Source of the DNA: Advenella sp. FME57
Lineage (GTDB): Bacteria; Pseudomonadota; Gammaproteobacteria; Burkholderiales; Burkholderiaceae_B
Direction of reading: 5' to 3'
DNA length: 64,000 bases
Assembly (NCBI RefSeq): GCF_014897675.1
Contig: NZ_JABUXU010000001.1
Coordinates: forward strand, 434,001 to 498,000
The position numbers were made by a program, and so were the translations under genes. Below the pieces are notes generated by a model. It saw nothing but the letters and a program-made list of their open reading frames with translations, was not told the DNA's origin and ran no database searches. Positions 9,051-17,366 of this stretch are shown in pieces (the stretch's first letter is position 1; each line of letters starts with the position of its first letter).

Positions 9051-10571
9051 TTGAATCACATGAACCGGCTATCAGCAATGCTTTGCGTCATAACGGTGGC
9101 ATTTTCAGTCTCTATCGAAGCTCGCGAACTGACAACTGAAGATATTGGCTGGCTGAATCGGGTTACGTATTCTGTGAACCAGCAGGTACTGGTAGAGTAT
9201 CAACGACTTGGGCGTGAAGCCTACCTTCAAAAGCAGTTAGCTGCGAACAGCGCTCAGCTGCCGCCTAAGGTGCTTACTGTATTTAATTCTGAATTCGTGC
9301 CGTTCGATGAACGAATGGGTGAAATTCTTGATTTGCGTGCAAAACGCAACAAAATTGGTGATGGCGACACGAAAGCGAATTTAGTTAAAGCCATTGCGGA
9401 CAGTGGTAAAAAGTCTGTTTTTCAGGCCAGGAGCAGACATTTGATTCGCGCCATATACTCTCCTAATCAATTGCGAGAACAGCTAGTATGGTTTTGGCTG
9501 AATCATTTCAATGTATATGCACCGAAAGCTAATATACGCTGGCAAATTGGAGACTACGAAGACAAAGCGATTCGGCCTTATGCCTTGGGCAAATTCAGCG
9601 ATTTGCTGAAGGCCACGTTGACACACCCAGCAATGCTGACATATTTGGACAACGCAAGGAGCCGCAAAGGCAAGATAAATGAAAACTACGCGAGAGAGCT
9701 ACTTGAATTGCACACTCTGGGGGTTGACGCGGGTTATTCACAGAACGATGTAAAGGAGGTCGCGCGTATTTTGACCGGAGTTGGCGTAAATTACAAAAGC
9801 AGAGAGCCAAGATTGCCAGAAAATCGAGCAATGGGTTACATCAATGATCATGGATTCGAATTCAATCCAGCTCGACACGATTATGGTACGAAAAAAGTAC
9901 TTGGTGTGTCATACAAAGGAACAGGCTGGGGAGAGGTAGAGCAACTGATTGAACAACTGAGCAAAAACCCTGCGACGGCCAAGCATGTCAGCAAAAAAAT
10001 GGCGCAGTATTTTGTAGATGACAGTCCTTCTGAAACACTTATTAAAACAATGAGTGAAAAATTTCTCACATCGGATGGCAATATAGCTGCCACGCTTGCC
10101 GTGATGTTTGAAAGCAAGGAGTTTCTTGAGAGCCTAAAGTCCAAGTATCGCTCTCCTACGCAATTTGTTATTGCCGCTGTCAGACATGTATACGAGCGAC
10201 AACTAATTGTAAATTATCTTCCTGTGATAAATTGGATATCCAGATTGTCCCAGCCTTTATATGGCTATGTAACCCCCAACGGATATTCCCTTGCAAGTAG
10301 CTCTTGGAACAGTTCAGGCCAACTGAGTCAGCGGTTTGAAATTGCTCGTGCCATAGCAGGCAAAGTCCCAAAGCTATTTACTGCACAAGAGGAGAAAGAA
10401 AAGCGGAAAGTCAAACCACCAATTTTTCAGAATTCAACTTTCAAGGCGGTTTATGCATCCCATCTTTCCCCGAACACGACCAAGGTACTGAGTAAAGCTC
10501 AAAACATACCACTATGGAATACGTTGTTCCTGTCTTCTCCAGAGTGGCAAAACAGAGAGGTAAAGAAATGA
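9051..10571 (+). CDS. DUF1800 family protein, probably exported
   Basis: This 506-residue DUF1800 protein has an N-terminal signal peptide (hydrophobic to about residue 22, likely cut after SIEA). Family features visible are the early helix motif (LNRVTYSVNQQVLVEYQRLGREAYL), the WFWLNHFNVY block near residue 147, ENYARELLELHTLG near 213, and a helical C-terminal half. The family's biochemical role is unknown, but it almost always sits next to a DUF1501 gene, as here. A TTG start is proposed because AAGGA lies 7 bp before it; an ATG 9 bp later is too far from that site. The stop overlaps the next start (ATGA), so the two are translationally coupled. Confidence 0.85.
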   Translation: MNHMNRLSAMLCVITVAFSVSIEARELTTEDIGWLNRVTYSVNQQVLVEYQRLGREAYLQKQLAANSAQLPPKVLTVFNSEFVPFDERMGEILDLRAKRNKIGDGDTKANLVKAIADSGKKSVFQARSRHLIRAIYSPNQLREQLVWFWLNHFNVYAPKANIRWQIGDYEDKAIRPYALGKFSDLLKATLTHPAMLTYLDNARSRKGKINENYARELLELHTLGVDAGYSQNDVKEVARILTGVGVNYKSREPRLPENRAMGYINDHGFEFNPARHDYGTKKVLGVSYKGTGWGEVEQLIEQLSKNPATAKHVSKKMAQYFVDDSPSETLIKTMSEKFLTSDGNIAATLAVMFESKEFLESLKSKYRSPTQFVIAAVRHVYERQLIVNYLPVINWISRLSQPLYGYVTPNGYSLASSSWNSSGQLSQRFEIARAIAGKVPKLFTAQEEKEKRKVKPPIFQNSTFKAVYASHLSPNTTKVLSKAQNIPLWNTLFLSSPEWQNREVKK

Positions 10572-11752
10572 AGCGTCGTGAATTTATTACTGCGTCCCTA
10601 CTGATGCCGCTATGGGTCAACAGTTCAGCCGTATGGTCCGCAGGAAAAACCGATGTACGTTTTCTCTTCGTATTTTTAAGAGGAGCCTACGACTCCAGCA
10701 GCCTGTTAATCCCGTATACATCGGATTACTATTATGAGGCACGTCCAAAGCTAGCTATTCCCAAGCCGCAAGCTACGAATGGCGCACTGGTGCTAGATGA
10801 CGCCTGGGCGCTGCATCCTGCACTGCAAGACACGATGTTTCGATTATGGGAGAGAAAACAAGTATTGTTTGTTCCATTTGCGGGCACACCGGACATGTCC
10901 CGAAGCCATTTTGATACGCAGGATGTGGTGGAACGTGGCCTGGGTGAGAATGGGAAGCGGACGGAGGAGTCTGGCTTTCTGAATCGCCTTGCAATGGTAC
11001 TAGCTGGGAAAGCAGTACCAGTGGCATTTGCAAACAATTTGCCACTAAGTTTTCAGGGTAAAAGTGATGTAGCCAATTTTTCCTTGCGCTCAGGAAACAA
11101 GTCAAGGCTGAATGAGGATCAGATGAAAATGCTGGCCGAACTCTATGAAAAAACAGATCTTGAGGCCAAGGTACGAACAGGATTGGAAAATAAACGTCAG
11201 GTAATCGCATCTTTTGAGAAGGAAAAGCAGGCGGCAAGTCGTAATGCGATTAATCCGAAGGGATTTGAACTAGAGGCCCAGCGCATGGCAGGAATGATGA
11301 AAGGAAAATATAACCTGGGATTTATTGACGTAGGAAATTGGGACACCCATGTGAATCAGGGCGGGGTAAACGGCCAATTGACCAACTACCTGGTGAACCT
11401 TGGCAAAGGACTGAATACCTTTGCCAAGGAGATGGGGCCGGCCTGGAACAATACAGTCGTGTATGTGATTTCCGAATTTGGACGGACATTCAAGCAGAAC
11501 GGAACCGGCGGTACTGATCATGGGCACGGATCGGTACACTGGGTCCTTGGAGGAAAGGTAAATGGCGGGCATGTGCTGGGAGAGCAGGAAAAAGTGACAT
11601 TAGAAACACTCAATCAAAAACGGGACTACAAGGTATTGAATGATTACCGAGATGTACTTGGAGGAATGTTCCGGCAGATATACGGATTGACCCCAAAGCA
11701 GATCGATTTGATTTTTCCTGACAGTAATCCAAGATCGATGAAACTTGTGTGA
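10568..11752 (+). CDS. DUF1501 family protein with Tat-type signal
   Basis: This 394-residue DUF1501 protein belongs to the alkaline-phosphatase/sulfatase-like superfold. It begins MKRREFITASLLM, a twin-arginine motif (RREFI) followed by a short hydrophobic stretch, which suggests folded export through Tat, possibly with a cofactor or metal. Conserved blocks include FLRGAYDSSSLLIPY (the family's RGG/RGA-D loop), SHFDTQD, WDTHVNQGG and the late SEFGRTFKQNGTGGTDHGHG, rich in potential metal ligands (His, Asp). The ATG overlaps the DUF1800 stop and has AGAGG 7 bp upstream. The pair very likely works together, but what on is unknown. Confidence 0.87.
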   Translation: MKRREFITASLLMPLWVNSSAVWSAGKTDVRFLFVFLRGAYDSSSLLIPYTSDYYYEARPKLAIPKPQATNGALVLDDAWALHPALQDTMFRLWERKQVLFVPFAGTPDMSRSHFDTQDVVERGLGENGKRTEESGFLNRLAMVLAGKAVPVAFANNLPLSFQGKSDVANFSLRSGNKSRLNEDQMKMLAELYEKTDLEAKVRTGLENKRQVIASFEKEKQAASRNAINPKGFELEAQRMAGMMKGKYNLGFIDVGNWDTHVNQGGVNGQLTNYLVNLGKGLNTFAKEMGPAWNNTVVYVISEFGRTFKQNGTGGTDHGHGSVHWVLGGKVNGGHVLGEQEKVTLETLNQKRDYKVLNDYRDVLGGMFRQIYGLTPKQIDLIFPDSNPRSMKLV

Positions 11753-12340
11753 CGAAGTGGTTGGTTGGCTTCAGTACTCTAAACAATATTAGTCGGGGTC
11801 GATAAAATCACAAGCAGATCGACTCGCACGAATCCACGCCTAGATTCCTGCTATTGCCTATCTTCCGCGTCACCCCATACCCCTCAACCGCAGATTCAGG
11901 CCTGGCCGCAGATAATAATTCCTTCACCTGGTCGACGGTCACGATTCAACCGAACCAACGATTGCGCACACTGTCACCGATTGCCGCCTGCCCTGATAAT
12001 TGGCTCGTTATTTTTCATATGCTATTGTTTTTATTTAAAATAACATTGACTCTGGCTAATTCTGCCGCACATTGAACCGGGCCGGTTGCGCTCAATCCTC
12101 GATCTCTACTCGTCCGCCACTGCCGGGAAATCTCGCTGAGTGCGTGGAGCCAAACTCGCCGACCACTGCCGCATATGATTCGGTGGCGCTGGGGAACGTG
12201 ATCACTCGGTTCTGCGAGCGCAAGGTGAAGCATGACTTTGTGATCAAGCAATGATAGGATTACGGAAATAGCGGGTGATTAATTATTGAAAATCTCTATT
12301 ACTACGGTAATCCGTAGTTTTAAACTATTCAGGATATACG
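11753..12340. other. 588-bp spacer with possible gene debris
   Basis: There is no confident gene. Two patches look like coding debris. On the minus strand 11942-11808 reads 44 codons from GTG (VTVDQVKELLSAARPE..., ending ESICL). At about 12110-12255 a GC-richer patch reads about 50 minus-strand codons ending FPGSGGRVEIED, preceded by a stop. Neither matches a family I recognise. The composition jumps between AT-rich and GC-rich within the spacer, which suggests a patchwork of recombined fragments. Confidence 0.4.
12301..12318. promoter_or_regulatory. Perfect 7-4-7 dyad before the VOC gene
   Basis: ACTACGG-TAAT-CCGTAGT is perfectly symmetric and ends 22 bp before the ATG of the VOC gene. It could be an operator for a dimeric repressor. 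It is followed by TTTT, so a weak terminator cannot be excluded. Confidence 0.4.
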
Positions 12341-12715
12341 ATGTTTGATCATGTGAAATTCGGGGTCAGTAACTATGCCGCAAGCAAAGCGTTCTTTCTC
12401 CAAGCGCTCGAACCAATTGGGGTAGCAGTCGCGTCTGAGGGAACGCCAACGTACGGCGTAGAGCTCAGCTCGAAATGCAACGTTTCATTGTGCTTGTTCC
12501 AAACCGAGGAAAAACCTGCACATCTTCACTTGGCTTTTGCTGCCGAAAATCGCGAGCAAGTCGACGCTTTCTATCTAAAAGCTCTACAGGCTGGTGGAAA
12601 AGACAATGGTGCTCCCGGGTTACGGCCACAATACCATGCGCATTATTATGCGGCTTTTGTAATCGGGCCGGACGGACACAATATCGAAGTGGTTTGCAGC
12701 AAACCTGGCGCCTAG
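12341..12715 (+). CDS. VOC (glyoxalase/bleomycin-resistance fold) protein
   Basis: This is a single-repeat-length VOC protein of 124 aa. It begins MFDHVKFGVSNYAASKAFF and ends GPDGHNIEVVCSKPGA, the usual first and last beta strands of the fold. The candidate metal ligands are His4, His in HLHLAF, and Glu near the C-terminus in HNIEVV, so a metal-dependent lyase or dioxygenase-like activity is possible, but the substrate is unknown. AGGA lies 6 bp before the start. It is an isolated gene in accessory DNA, preceded by a symmetric dyad. Confidence 0.85.
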   Translation: MFDHVKFGVSNYAASKAFFLQALEPIGVAVASEGTPTYGVELSSKCNVSLCLFQTEEKPAHLHLAFAAENREQVDAFYLKALQAGGKDNGAPGLRPQYHAHYYAAFVIGPDGHNIEVVCSKPGA

Positions 12716-12881
12716 TGTTCAATCGTTTTTCTTTTTCGCTGGCGTCCTCTCCCTGGTATTCGTCGCCGTCCCGTCCTGGGTTAAATTGATCGACTGATTT
12801 CGCTCTTGGCATCTTGGCCAGCAGTAATACCACGCTAACTCCGCCACGCTAAACTCGGCATTGCGAGAATTGATACCCAAC

Positions 12882-12907
12882 AAAAAGCACCCCGAAGGGT
12901 GCCTTTT
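12882..12907. terminator. Bidirectional terminator between VOC and CsbD genes
   Basis: The stem is GCACCC/GGGTGC with a CGAA loop (TTCG on the minus strand), flanked by AAAAA on one side and TTTT on the other. It can end both the VOC transcript and the minus-strand CsbD transcript. Confidence 0.85.
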
Positions 12908-12919
12908 CAACTCGCTAGA

Positions 12920-13129
12920 CTACACTGCTGCGGGTTGCTTCTTATCGATGAATTCCTGAACTTGCTTTTCAGCCTCTGGCTGAGTCACTGAATATTTATC
13001 TTTAATAGCTGTTACCAGTTTGTCGGCATGGCCATTAATTTGCTTGACGTCACCATCATTCAATTTACTCCATTGAGTAGTGACTGAACCTTTGATGTCA
13101 TCCCATTTTGCGTCTTTGAATCCTTCCAT
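12920..13129 (-). CDS. CsbD family stress-response miniprotein
   Basis: This 69-residue CsbD protein reads MEGFKDAKWDDIKGSV, then WSKLNDGDVKQINGHADKLV, KDKYSVTQPEAEKQVQEFI. That is the family pattern of an initial W, a WxKLxDxD core, an INGxxDKLV helix and a final EAEKQV helix. It is near-neutral to acidic. The ATG was chosen because GGAG lies 7-8 bp upstream. CsbD proteins are small cytoplasmic proteins induced by general stress in many bacteria, with no defined molecular role. A divergent second CsbD-like gene sits about 500 bp away. Confidence 0.88.
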   Translation of the reverse strand: MEGFKDAKWDDIKGSVTTQWSKLNDGDVKQINGHADKLVTAIKDKYSVTQPEAEKQVQEFIDKKQPAAV

Positions 13130-13635
13130 GATAATACTCCTATTATCAAATATTGGTACATGCGAAAAACTCGCACATCCCGTGCGCCATGCATACAAAA
13201 TTTATCATTCTTTATACATCGTAAACTGGCGCAAAAATCTTAATATTTTTTCGATCATTCCACACCGCAACATCTCGCATATCCGCTCGGTGTTTTAATA
13301 CGCCACGGTCAAAGTCGAGTGTGCAAGCTATTTATGGTGAACCTTGCTCACAGCACATTCTCCATTCGTTTTTTATCGTTCTTTGTATGGATTTGCATAG
13401 CTGTGCAAACTTTAATTCGATAAGCATATATATGCTCCTTGACTATGGGCAAGAAAATCAAACCCATGTAGACCACAGTACTCTACTTGCCTGAGTTCAC
13501 CTACCGATCAAGTGTAAGTATTAAAAGAGCCAAATTACAAATTTGTGAAATAGGTTTGCACGGCCCTTTTCGTACCGCAACAGTGTAGAGTGATAGATGT
13601 AGTGTGAATTAACCTACATCTATTAGGACAGTGCC
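13130..13635. other. Divergent control region between the two CsbD-like genes
   Basis: This is 506 bp of AT-rich DNA with no gene. It must hold the promoters for both CsbD-like genes. Short dyads occur, for example TTGCA/TGCAA around 13392-13407, and a strong one (entered separately) abuts the plus-strand start. An A/T-rich TATATAT patch lies near 13430. Confidence 0.5.
13593..13623 (+). promoter_or_regulatory. 10-bp inverted repeat ending next to a Shine-Dalgarno
   Basis: ATAGATGTAG (13593-13602) and CTACATCTAT (13614-13623) are perfect inverted copies separated by 11 nt. The right arm ends directly before the AGGA ribosome-binding site of the downstream miniprotein. It could be an operator or an RNA hairpin that affects ribosome access. 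Confidence 0.5.
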
Positions 13636-13848
13636 ATGATTATATTTAAAAATAAATGGAAAGCTGATGCCTTCAAAGTTATCCTTAAGAAACGTTGGAT
13701 TAATCTCTCAAAAGATGAATTGACTTATATTGGCGGTGATTCTCAAAAATTAGTGTCAATATTGCAGTTTGATTATGGTTACCCTCGCAAGATAGCACAG
13801 CGTAAAGTGAAAAACTTCTGGAATTCGTATTCAAATTCGCATGTATGA
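13636..13848 (+). CDS. Basic CsbD-like miniprotein
   Basis: This 70-residue protein follows the CsbD layout: W8, then KKRWINLSKDELTYIGG (compare the usual KWxKLTDDDLxxIxG), QKLVSILQFDYGYPRK, and IAQRKVKNFWNSY. Unlike its divergent neighbour it is strongly basic (about 15 Lys/Arg against about 5 Asp/Glu). AGGA lies 7 bp before the ATG. The assignment rests on pattern similarity alone; it is a diverged relative, possibly with nucleic-acid affinity, which is inference. It may be co-regulated with the other CsbD gene. Confidence 0.65.
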   Translation: MIIFKNKWKADAFKVILKKRWINLSKDELTYIGGDSQKLVSILQFDYGYPRKIAQRKVKNFWNSYSNSHV

Positions 13849-13944
13849 GTCAAGCAGTAATTTCTATCTATTTGTGCACTCACCACGAACGTCTGCACGT
13901 TGAATGACTAACCGCCAGCCTTATGACACAACCACACCTGAAAT

Positions 13945-14430
13945 ATGTCGCCTCACATTCAACAAGTACCGCCAAAGCAAGCGCCCATTGACCTTTTGCT
14001 GCTCGCGGACCCATCGGAAGATAAGATTCGCTCGTATCTTCACCAATCGCAATGTTTTGTAGCCTCCCATGACGGGATAGCGATCGGCGCATGCCTGGTA
14101 CAGGCGTTGGCGCCCACATCCCGCGAAATCAAGAGCATCGCCGTGCATCCGGATCACCAAAAAGCAGGTACAGGCACGTTGCTGCTTAAGTGGATAATCG
14201 GTTTTTATCGCCGATCCGGTGTCATACAATTGGAGGTGGGGACCGGATCATTCGGTTACCAGCTCGCCTTTTACCAAAAACAGGGCTTTCGGGTGACCGG
14301 CATCGAACGAAATTTTTTCATCGACAACTACAACGAACCCATCGTTGAAGATGGTATCAGGCTTTATGACATGCTGCGCCTGACGCTGAGACTGGACCGG
14401 ACTAATGGCCAGATGACTGCCATATCCTGA
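13945..14430 (+). CDS. GNAT family N-acetyltransferase
   Basis: This 161-residue acetyltransferase has a clear motif A: IKSIAVHPDHQKAGTGTLLL, containing the acetyl-CoA pyrophosphate loop (Q-K-A-G-T-G). Motif B follows with FYQKQGFRVTGIERNFF. The C-terminal DGIRLYDMLRLTLRL resembles YvbK-like members. An in-frame stop lies just upstream and leaves this ATG as the only reasonable start, although the Shine-Dalgarno is weak. Substrate is unknown. The gene has more core-like composition and may mark the right border of the accessory stretch. Confidence 0.87.
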   Translation: MSPHIQQVPPKQAPIDLLLLADPSEDKIRSYLHQSQCFVASHDGIAIGACLVQALAPTSREIKSIAVHPDHQKAGTGTLLLKWIIGFYRRSGVIQLEVGTGSFGYQLAFYQKQGFRVTGIERNFFIDNYNEPIVEDGIRLYDMLRLTLRLDRTNGQMTAIS

Positions 14431-14518
14431 TCGCCGGGCCAACTCACCGCGCCACCGCTTTGACGACTAACGATCGCAGTATCTGCTGTATAGTGAGCAA
14501 TTGAGCTGGGAGACAGCG

Positions 14519-14791
14519 ATGGCATTTGAAAAATGGGCTGTACGCAAGGGCGATGCATTAGGCGTAGTCTACGAAGCGTACCGGGTGGGCAAACAACTAA
14601 CACTTGTGAAATACTACATGAACAGCCACCGGGATGGATTTGTTCTGGTCAAGGAGAACGCGTACGAAAAACTCGGACCGGAGCGTCTGGATGCGCTGTT
14701 TGACGAGTGCTGGAACAGCCCGAATGATTTCTATCAAATTGACGAAGACGGCGTGACCAAGGTCGGCAGACGAGCTCCCTACGTCGGTTGA
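14519..14791 (+). CDS. Small conserved-looking hypothetical protein
   Basis: This 90-residue soluble protein has no signal peptide: MAFEKWAVRKGDALGVVYEAYRVG at the start and DFYQIDEDGVTKVGRRAPYVG at the end. GGAG lies 6 bp before the ATG, and codon use looks genuine. The aromatic and charged composition suggests a compact alpha/beta fold. I do not recognise the family. It is transcribed alone after the acetyltransferase, with about 90 bp between them. Confidence 0.6.
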   Translation: MAFEKWAVRKGDALGVVYEAYRVGKQLTLVKYYMNSHRDGFVLVKENAYEKLGPERLDALFDECWNSPNDFYQIDEDGVTKVGRRAPYVG

Positions 14792-15054
14792 CGGGCATGT
14801 CTGCGTTATATATTTATCATCATTGATATCGGCAGTCAAAAGACGACGAGCGATAGAATCAGCGAGTAAAAAAGATGGCCCTTGGCATTCAAGTTACTTG
14901 AGAACCTGCCCTGCGAGAACCACTTTGCCTGCCCGAATGGACACCTGGCTTTTGAAAGCCAGGGACCACGGAGACGAAAATCTGCCGTAACAAGAATATG
15001 AAGCGATAATGAAAGGTACATTGAGTGCAGCCTGTACCCAGCAGATATCAGGCA

Positions 15055-16425
15055 CTAGCCCTGCTCAATCGGGAATACAATTGTAATTCTCAGCCCCGGC
15101 CGGCAGTCCTCAAACATCAGGGTTCCTTCATGCATGGCCACAATGGCCATGACGCTTTTGAGCCCGAGCCCAAAGCCTGTGGCATTGGGATCCAGTTGAT
15201 AGAAGTGTTTGCCCACATTGCCATATTCGCTGGCAGGAATGCCCGGGCCGTCATCTTCTATCCGAATCGATAACTGCCCCTGCTCCCCATGTAAACTCAC
15301 CCAGACATGCTCGCGAGTATATTTCAATGCATTGTCCACAAGATTGGCCAGCATGCTGGCCAGCAAGTCTGCGTCGCCATGGATCTGACAGTCACCACGA
15401 ATATTCAATGACAGCTGGTGACGCCGGTCTTCGGCGAAGGCGCTGTAAAGGTCAATGACATCGTCCGCGATCGCCGAAAAGTCACATATGCGAAAGCGTT
15501 GCCGATACACACCGGCTTCGATTTCGGAGATCTGCAGTAGCTTTTCAAAAAGCTGATTCAGATTTTCAATTTCTTGAACGGCGAAATGCGTGGCCTGCAG
15601 TACCTCTTGCGCAGAATGACCGGGCCGCTGCACCGTACGCAGCCTGCTGATAATGCGGGTCAGCGGCGTGCGCAAATTATGCGCGATCGTATCGGACACA
15701 TGACGAACGCCTTTCATGAGCGCCTCTATACGGTCCAGCATTGAATTGATTTCGTGGCTCAGGTGATAAAACTCATCGTGTATTTCGGACAGGGGTATTC
15801 GCGATGACAGTTGACCACTGCTGATTTGCGTAGCTGTCTTGTGAATGCTGCTAACCCTGAAATCGAGCTCGCGCCTGAAGATGAACGTACCCACGATCAC
15901 CAGCATCAGCGCAACAAACAGCGTGACCAGACACGCCTGCCCGATCAGTCCGATGGTTCTGTTGGTCTCGGCCAGATCCACACCAACGACCAGCGTGCTG
16001 CCATCATCCAGCATCGATACCCTGAACCTGCCGCTAAGCGCGACCCCATTGTTGCTCACATCAGCTTCTGCGATCTCCGACAGCCGCGAGACCGGAGCAG
16101 CATCCAGGTTGCCGATCACCTTTTCACCAGTCTGATTGAGCAAAAGATACAGTCCCTGGTCCGAATCCACATTATCCGACAGGGTAAAGGCAAGTGAGCG
16201 GATCAACCGCTCTGAACCACCCGTTTCGAAATCGGTCACCAGTCTATGGGTCGCCGAAGCGATCTGACGCTGCAATTGGGAATGCAACGCACCTACCACC
16301 TGCAAATAAATAAATGCCATCAGGACCAGGATGGAAAAAATGGCCAGCATTCCGTAATTGAATGTCAGTCGAAAAGAAATCGAATTCCATGTCCGGTCCA
16401 GAAAACGGACAAATTGACGAATCAT
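15055..16425 (-). CDS. Two-component sensor histidine kinase (OmpR/EnvZ class)
   Basis: This 456-residue membrane kinase has TM1 at about residues 26-46, a periplasmic sensor of about 110 residues, TM2 at about 159-182, and a HAMP linker. The HisKA domain has phospho-acceptor His249 in SDTIAHNLRTPLTRI, followed by a HATPase_c domain (NLVDNALKY, DDGPGI, GFGLGLKSV). Its ATG overlaps the response-regulator stop (ATGA). The pair is divergent from tctB-tctA, which suggests control of that transporter as in TctDE. The sensor region does not obviously match the TctE sensor domain, so the signal is unknown. Confidence 0.92.
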   Translation of the reverse strand: MIRQFVRFLDRTWNSISFRLTFNYGMLAIFSILVLMAFIYLQVVGALHSQLQRQIASATHRLVTDFETGGSERLIRSLAFTLSDNVDSDQGLYLLLNQTGEKVIGNLDAAPVSRLSEIAEADVSNNGVALSGRFRVSMLDDGSTLVVGVDLAETNRTIGLIGQACLVTLFVALMLVIVGTFIFRRELDFRVSSIHKTATQISSGQLSSRIPLSEIHDEFYHLSHEINSMLDRIEALMKGVRHVSDTIAHNLRTPLTRIISRLRTVQRPGHSAQEVLQATHFAVQEIENLNQLFEKLLQISEIEAGVYRQRFRICDFSAIADDVIDLYSAFAEDRRHQLSLNIRGDCQIHGDADLLASMLANLVDNALKYTREHVWVSLHGEQGQLSIRIEDDGPGIPASEYGNVGKHFYQLDPNATGFGLGLKSVMAIVAMHEGTLMFEDCRPGLRITIVFPIEQG

Positions 16426-17135
16426 GACGGCGCGGTATCCTGTCCTGTCGCCTGCCCCTGGTCCGACAGCACATAGCCCTCGCCCCAGACCGTGTGAATC
16501 AGCTGGGTCTGAAAGCCGGTGTCGATCTTGCGTCGCAGGCGACTGATCTGAACATCAATCACATTCGATTGCGGGTCAAAACGATAGTCCCACACAGATT
16601 CAAGCAGCATGGTGCGAGTCACGACATTGCCTGCGTTTTGCATCATATGCACAAGCAGACGATATTCCCGAGGCTGCAGGTTGATGAGCTTGCCGCTTCG
16701 TTCCACCTTGCGGCTGATCAGATCCAGCTTGAGATCGCCAACCCGCAACTGCTTGACGCTATCGTCGCTGCCGGCCCGCCGGATGAGTGCTTCGATCCGG
16801 GCGATCAGCTCAGAAAAGGCAAATGGCTTGGTAAGGTAATCATCGCCGCCGGATTTCAGGCCACGGACGCGCTCGTCCACGCCCGACAAGGCGCTAAGCA
16901 CCAGTACTGGCGTCTTGTTGCCCAGCGCGCGCAGCGTGGAAAGAATGGACAGGCCATCAATATTGCCGGGCAGCATCCGGTCCAGGATGATAATGTCCCA
17001 TTGCTGTTCGCAGGCGCGTCGCATGCCGTCTGCGCCGTTGCCGCAGACCACGGCATCGTGTCGCAACTCGTTCAGGCCATTGGCAATATACCGTGCGTTT
17101 TCATAATCATCCTCAATGACCAAGCAGTGCCACAT
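16422..17135 (-). CDS. OmpR-family response regulator
   Basis: This 237-residue regulator has a receiver domain with acidic residues in VIEDD (8-10), phospho-acceptor Asp52 in IIILDRMLPG, and a conserved Lys in LTKPFAF (near 102). A C-terminal winged-helix domain follows (LQPREYRLLVHMMQNAG, DVQISRLRRKID, HTVWGEGYVL). The next gene is its cognate kinase, overlapping by 4 bp. It is divergent from tctB-tctA, so the repeats in the intervening region are candidate binding sites. It is TctD-like by position. Confidence 0.93.
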   Translation of the reverse strand: MWHCLVIEDDYENARYIANGLNELRHDAVVCGNGADGMRRACEQQWDIIILDRMLPGNIDGLSILSTLRALGNKTPVLVLSALSGVDERVRGLKSGGDDYLTKPFAFSELIARIEALIRRAGSDDSVKQLRVGDLKLDLISRKVERSGKLINLQPREYRLLVHMMQNAGNVVTRTMLLESVWDYRFDPQSNVIDVQISRLRRKIDTGFQTQLIHTVWGEGYVLSDQGQATGQDTAPS

Positions 17136-17303
17136 GAGCGTCCCCCCCGTTCCTATGCTTTTTGCCGGCGTTGTGCCGCCATCTGAGCATCATACAATTT
17201 CATGCCAGCGCGCGTACCGTACCGACCCGAATTCCAATATACATTTTTATTCAAATGCAATCATGACAAAACGGTAATGTTTTCGTCATCCATTGCAAGA
17301 CTT

Positions 17304-17332
17304 TTGTCTCTATACAATCTTCTGTCTATACA
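17304..17332 (+). promoter_or_regulatory. Candidate promoter and direct repeats before tctB
   Basis: TTGTCT (17304-17309) and TATACA (17327-17332) are spaced by 17 bp. They lie within two similar direct repeats, TTTTGTCTCTATACA (17302-17316) and TTCTGTCTATACA (17320-17332), the type of arrangement OmpR-family regulators often bind. A further imperfect dyad (GACAAAAC...GTTTTCGTC) lies just upstream near 17265-17287. Confidence 0.4.
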
Positions 17333-17366
17333 CCTGCAATTTTAGTGGAGACTTAAAAGGTAGATT

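Noticed and set aside
12719-12910. Short minus-strand frame between the VOC gene and the CsbD terminator
   Set aside because: It runs through the terminator hairpin, lacks a ribosome-binding site, and its composition is not protein-like.
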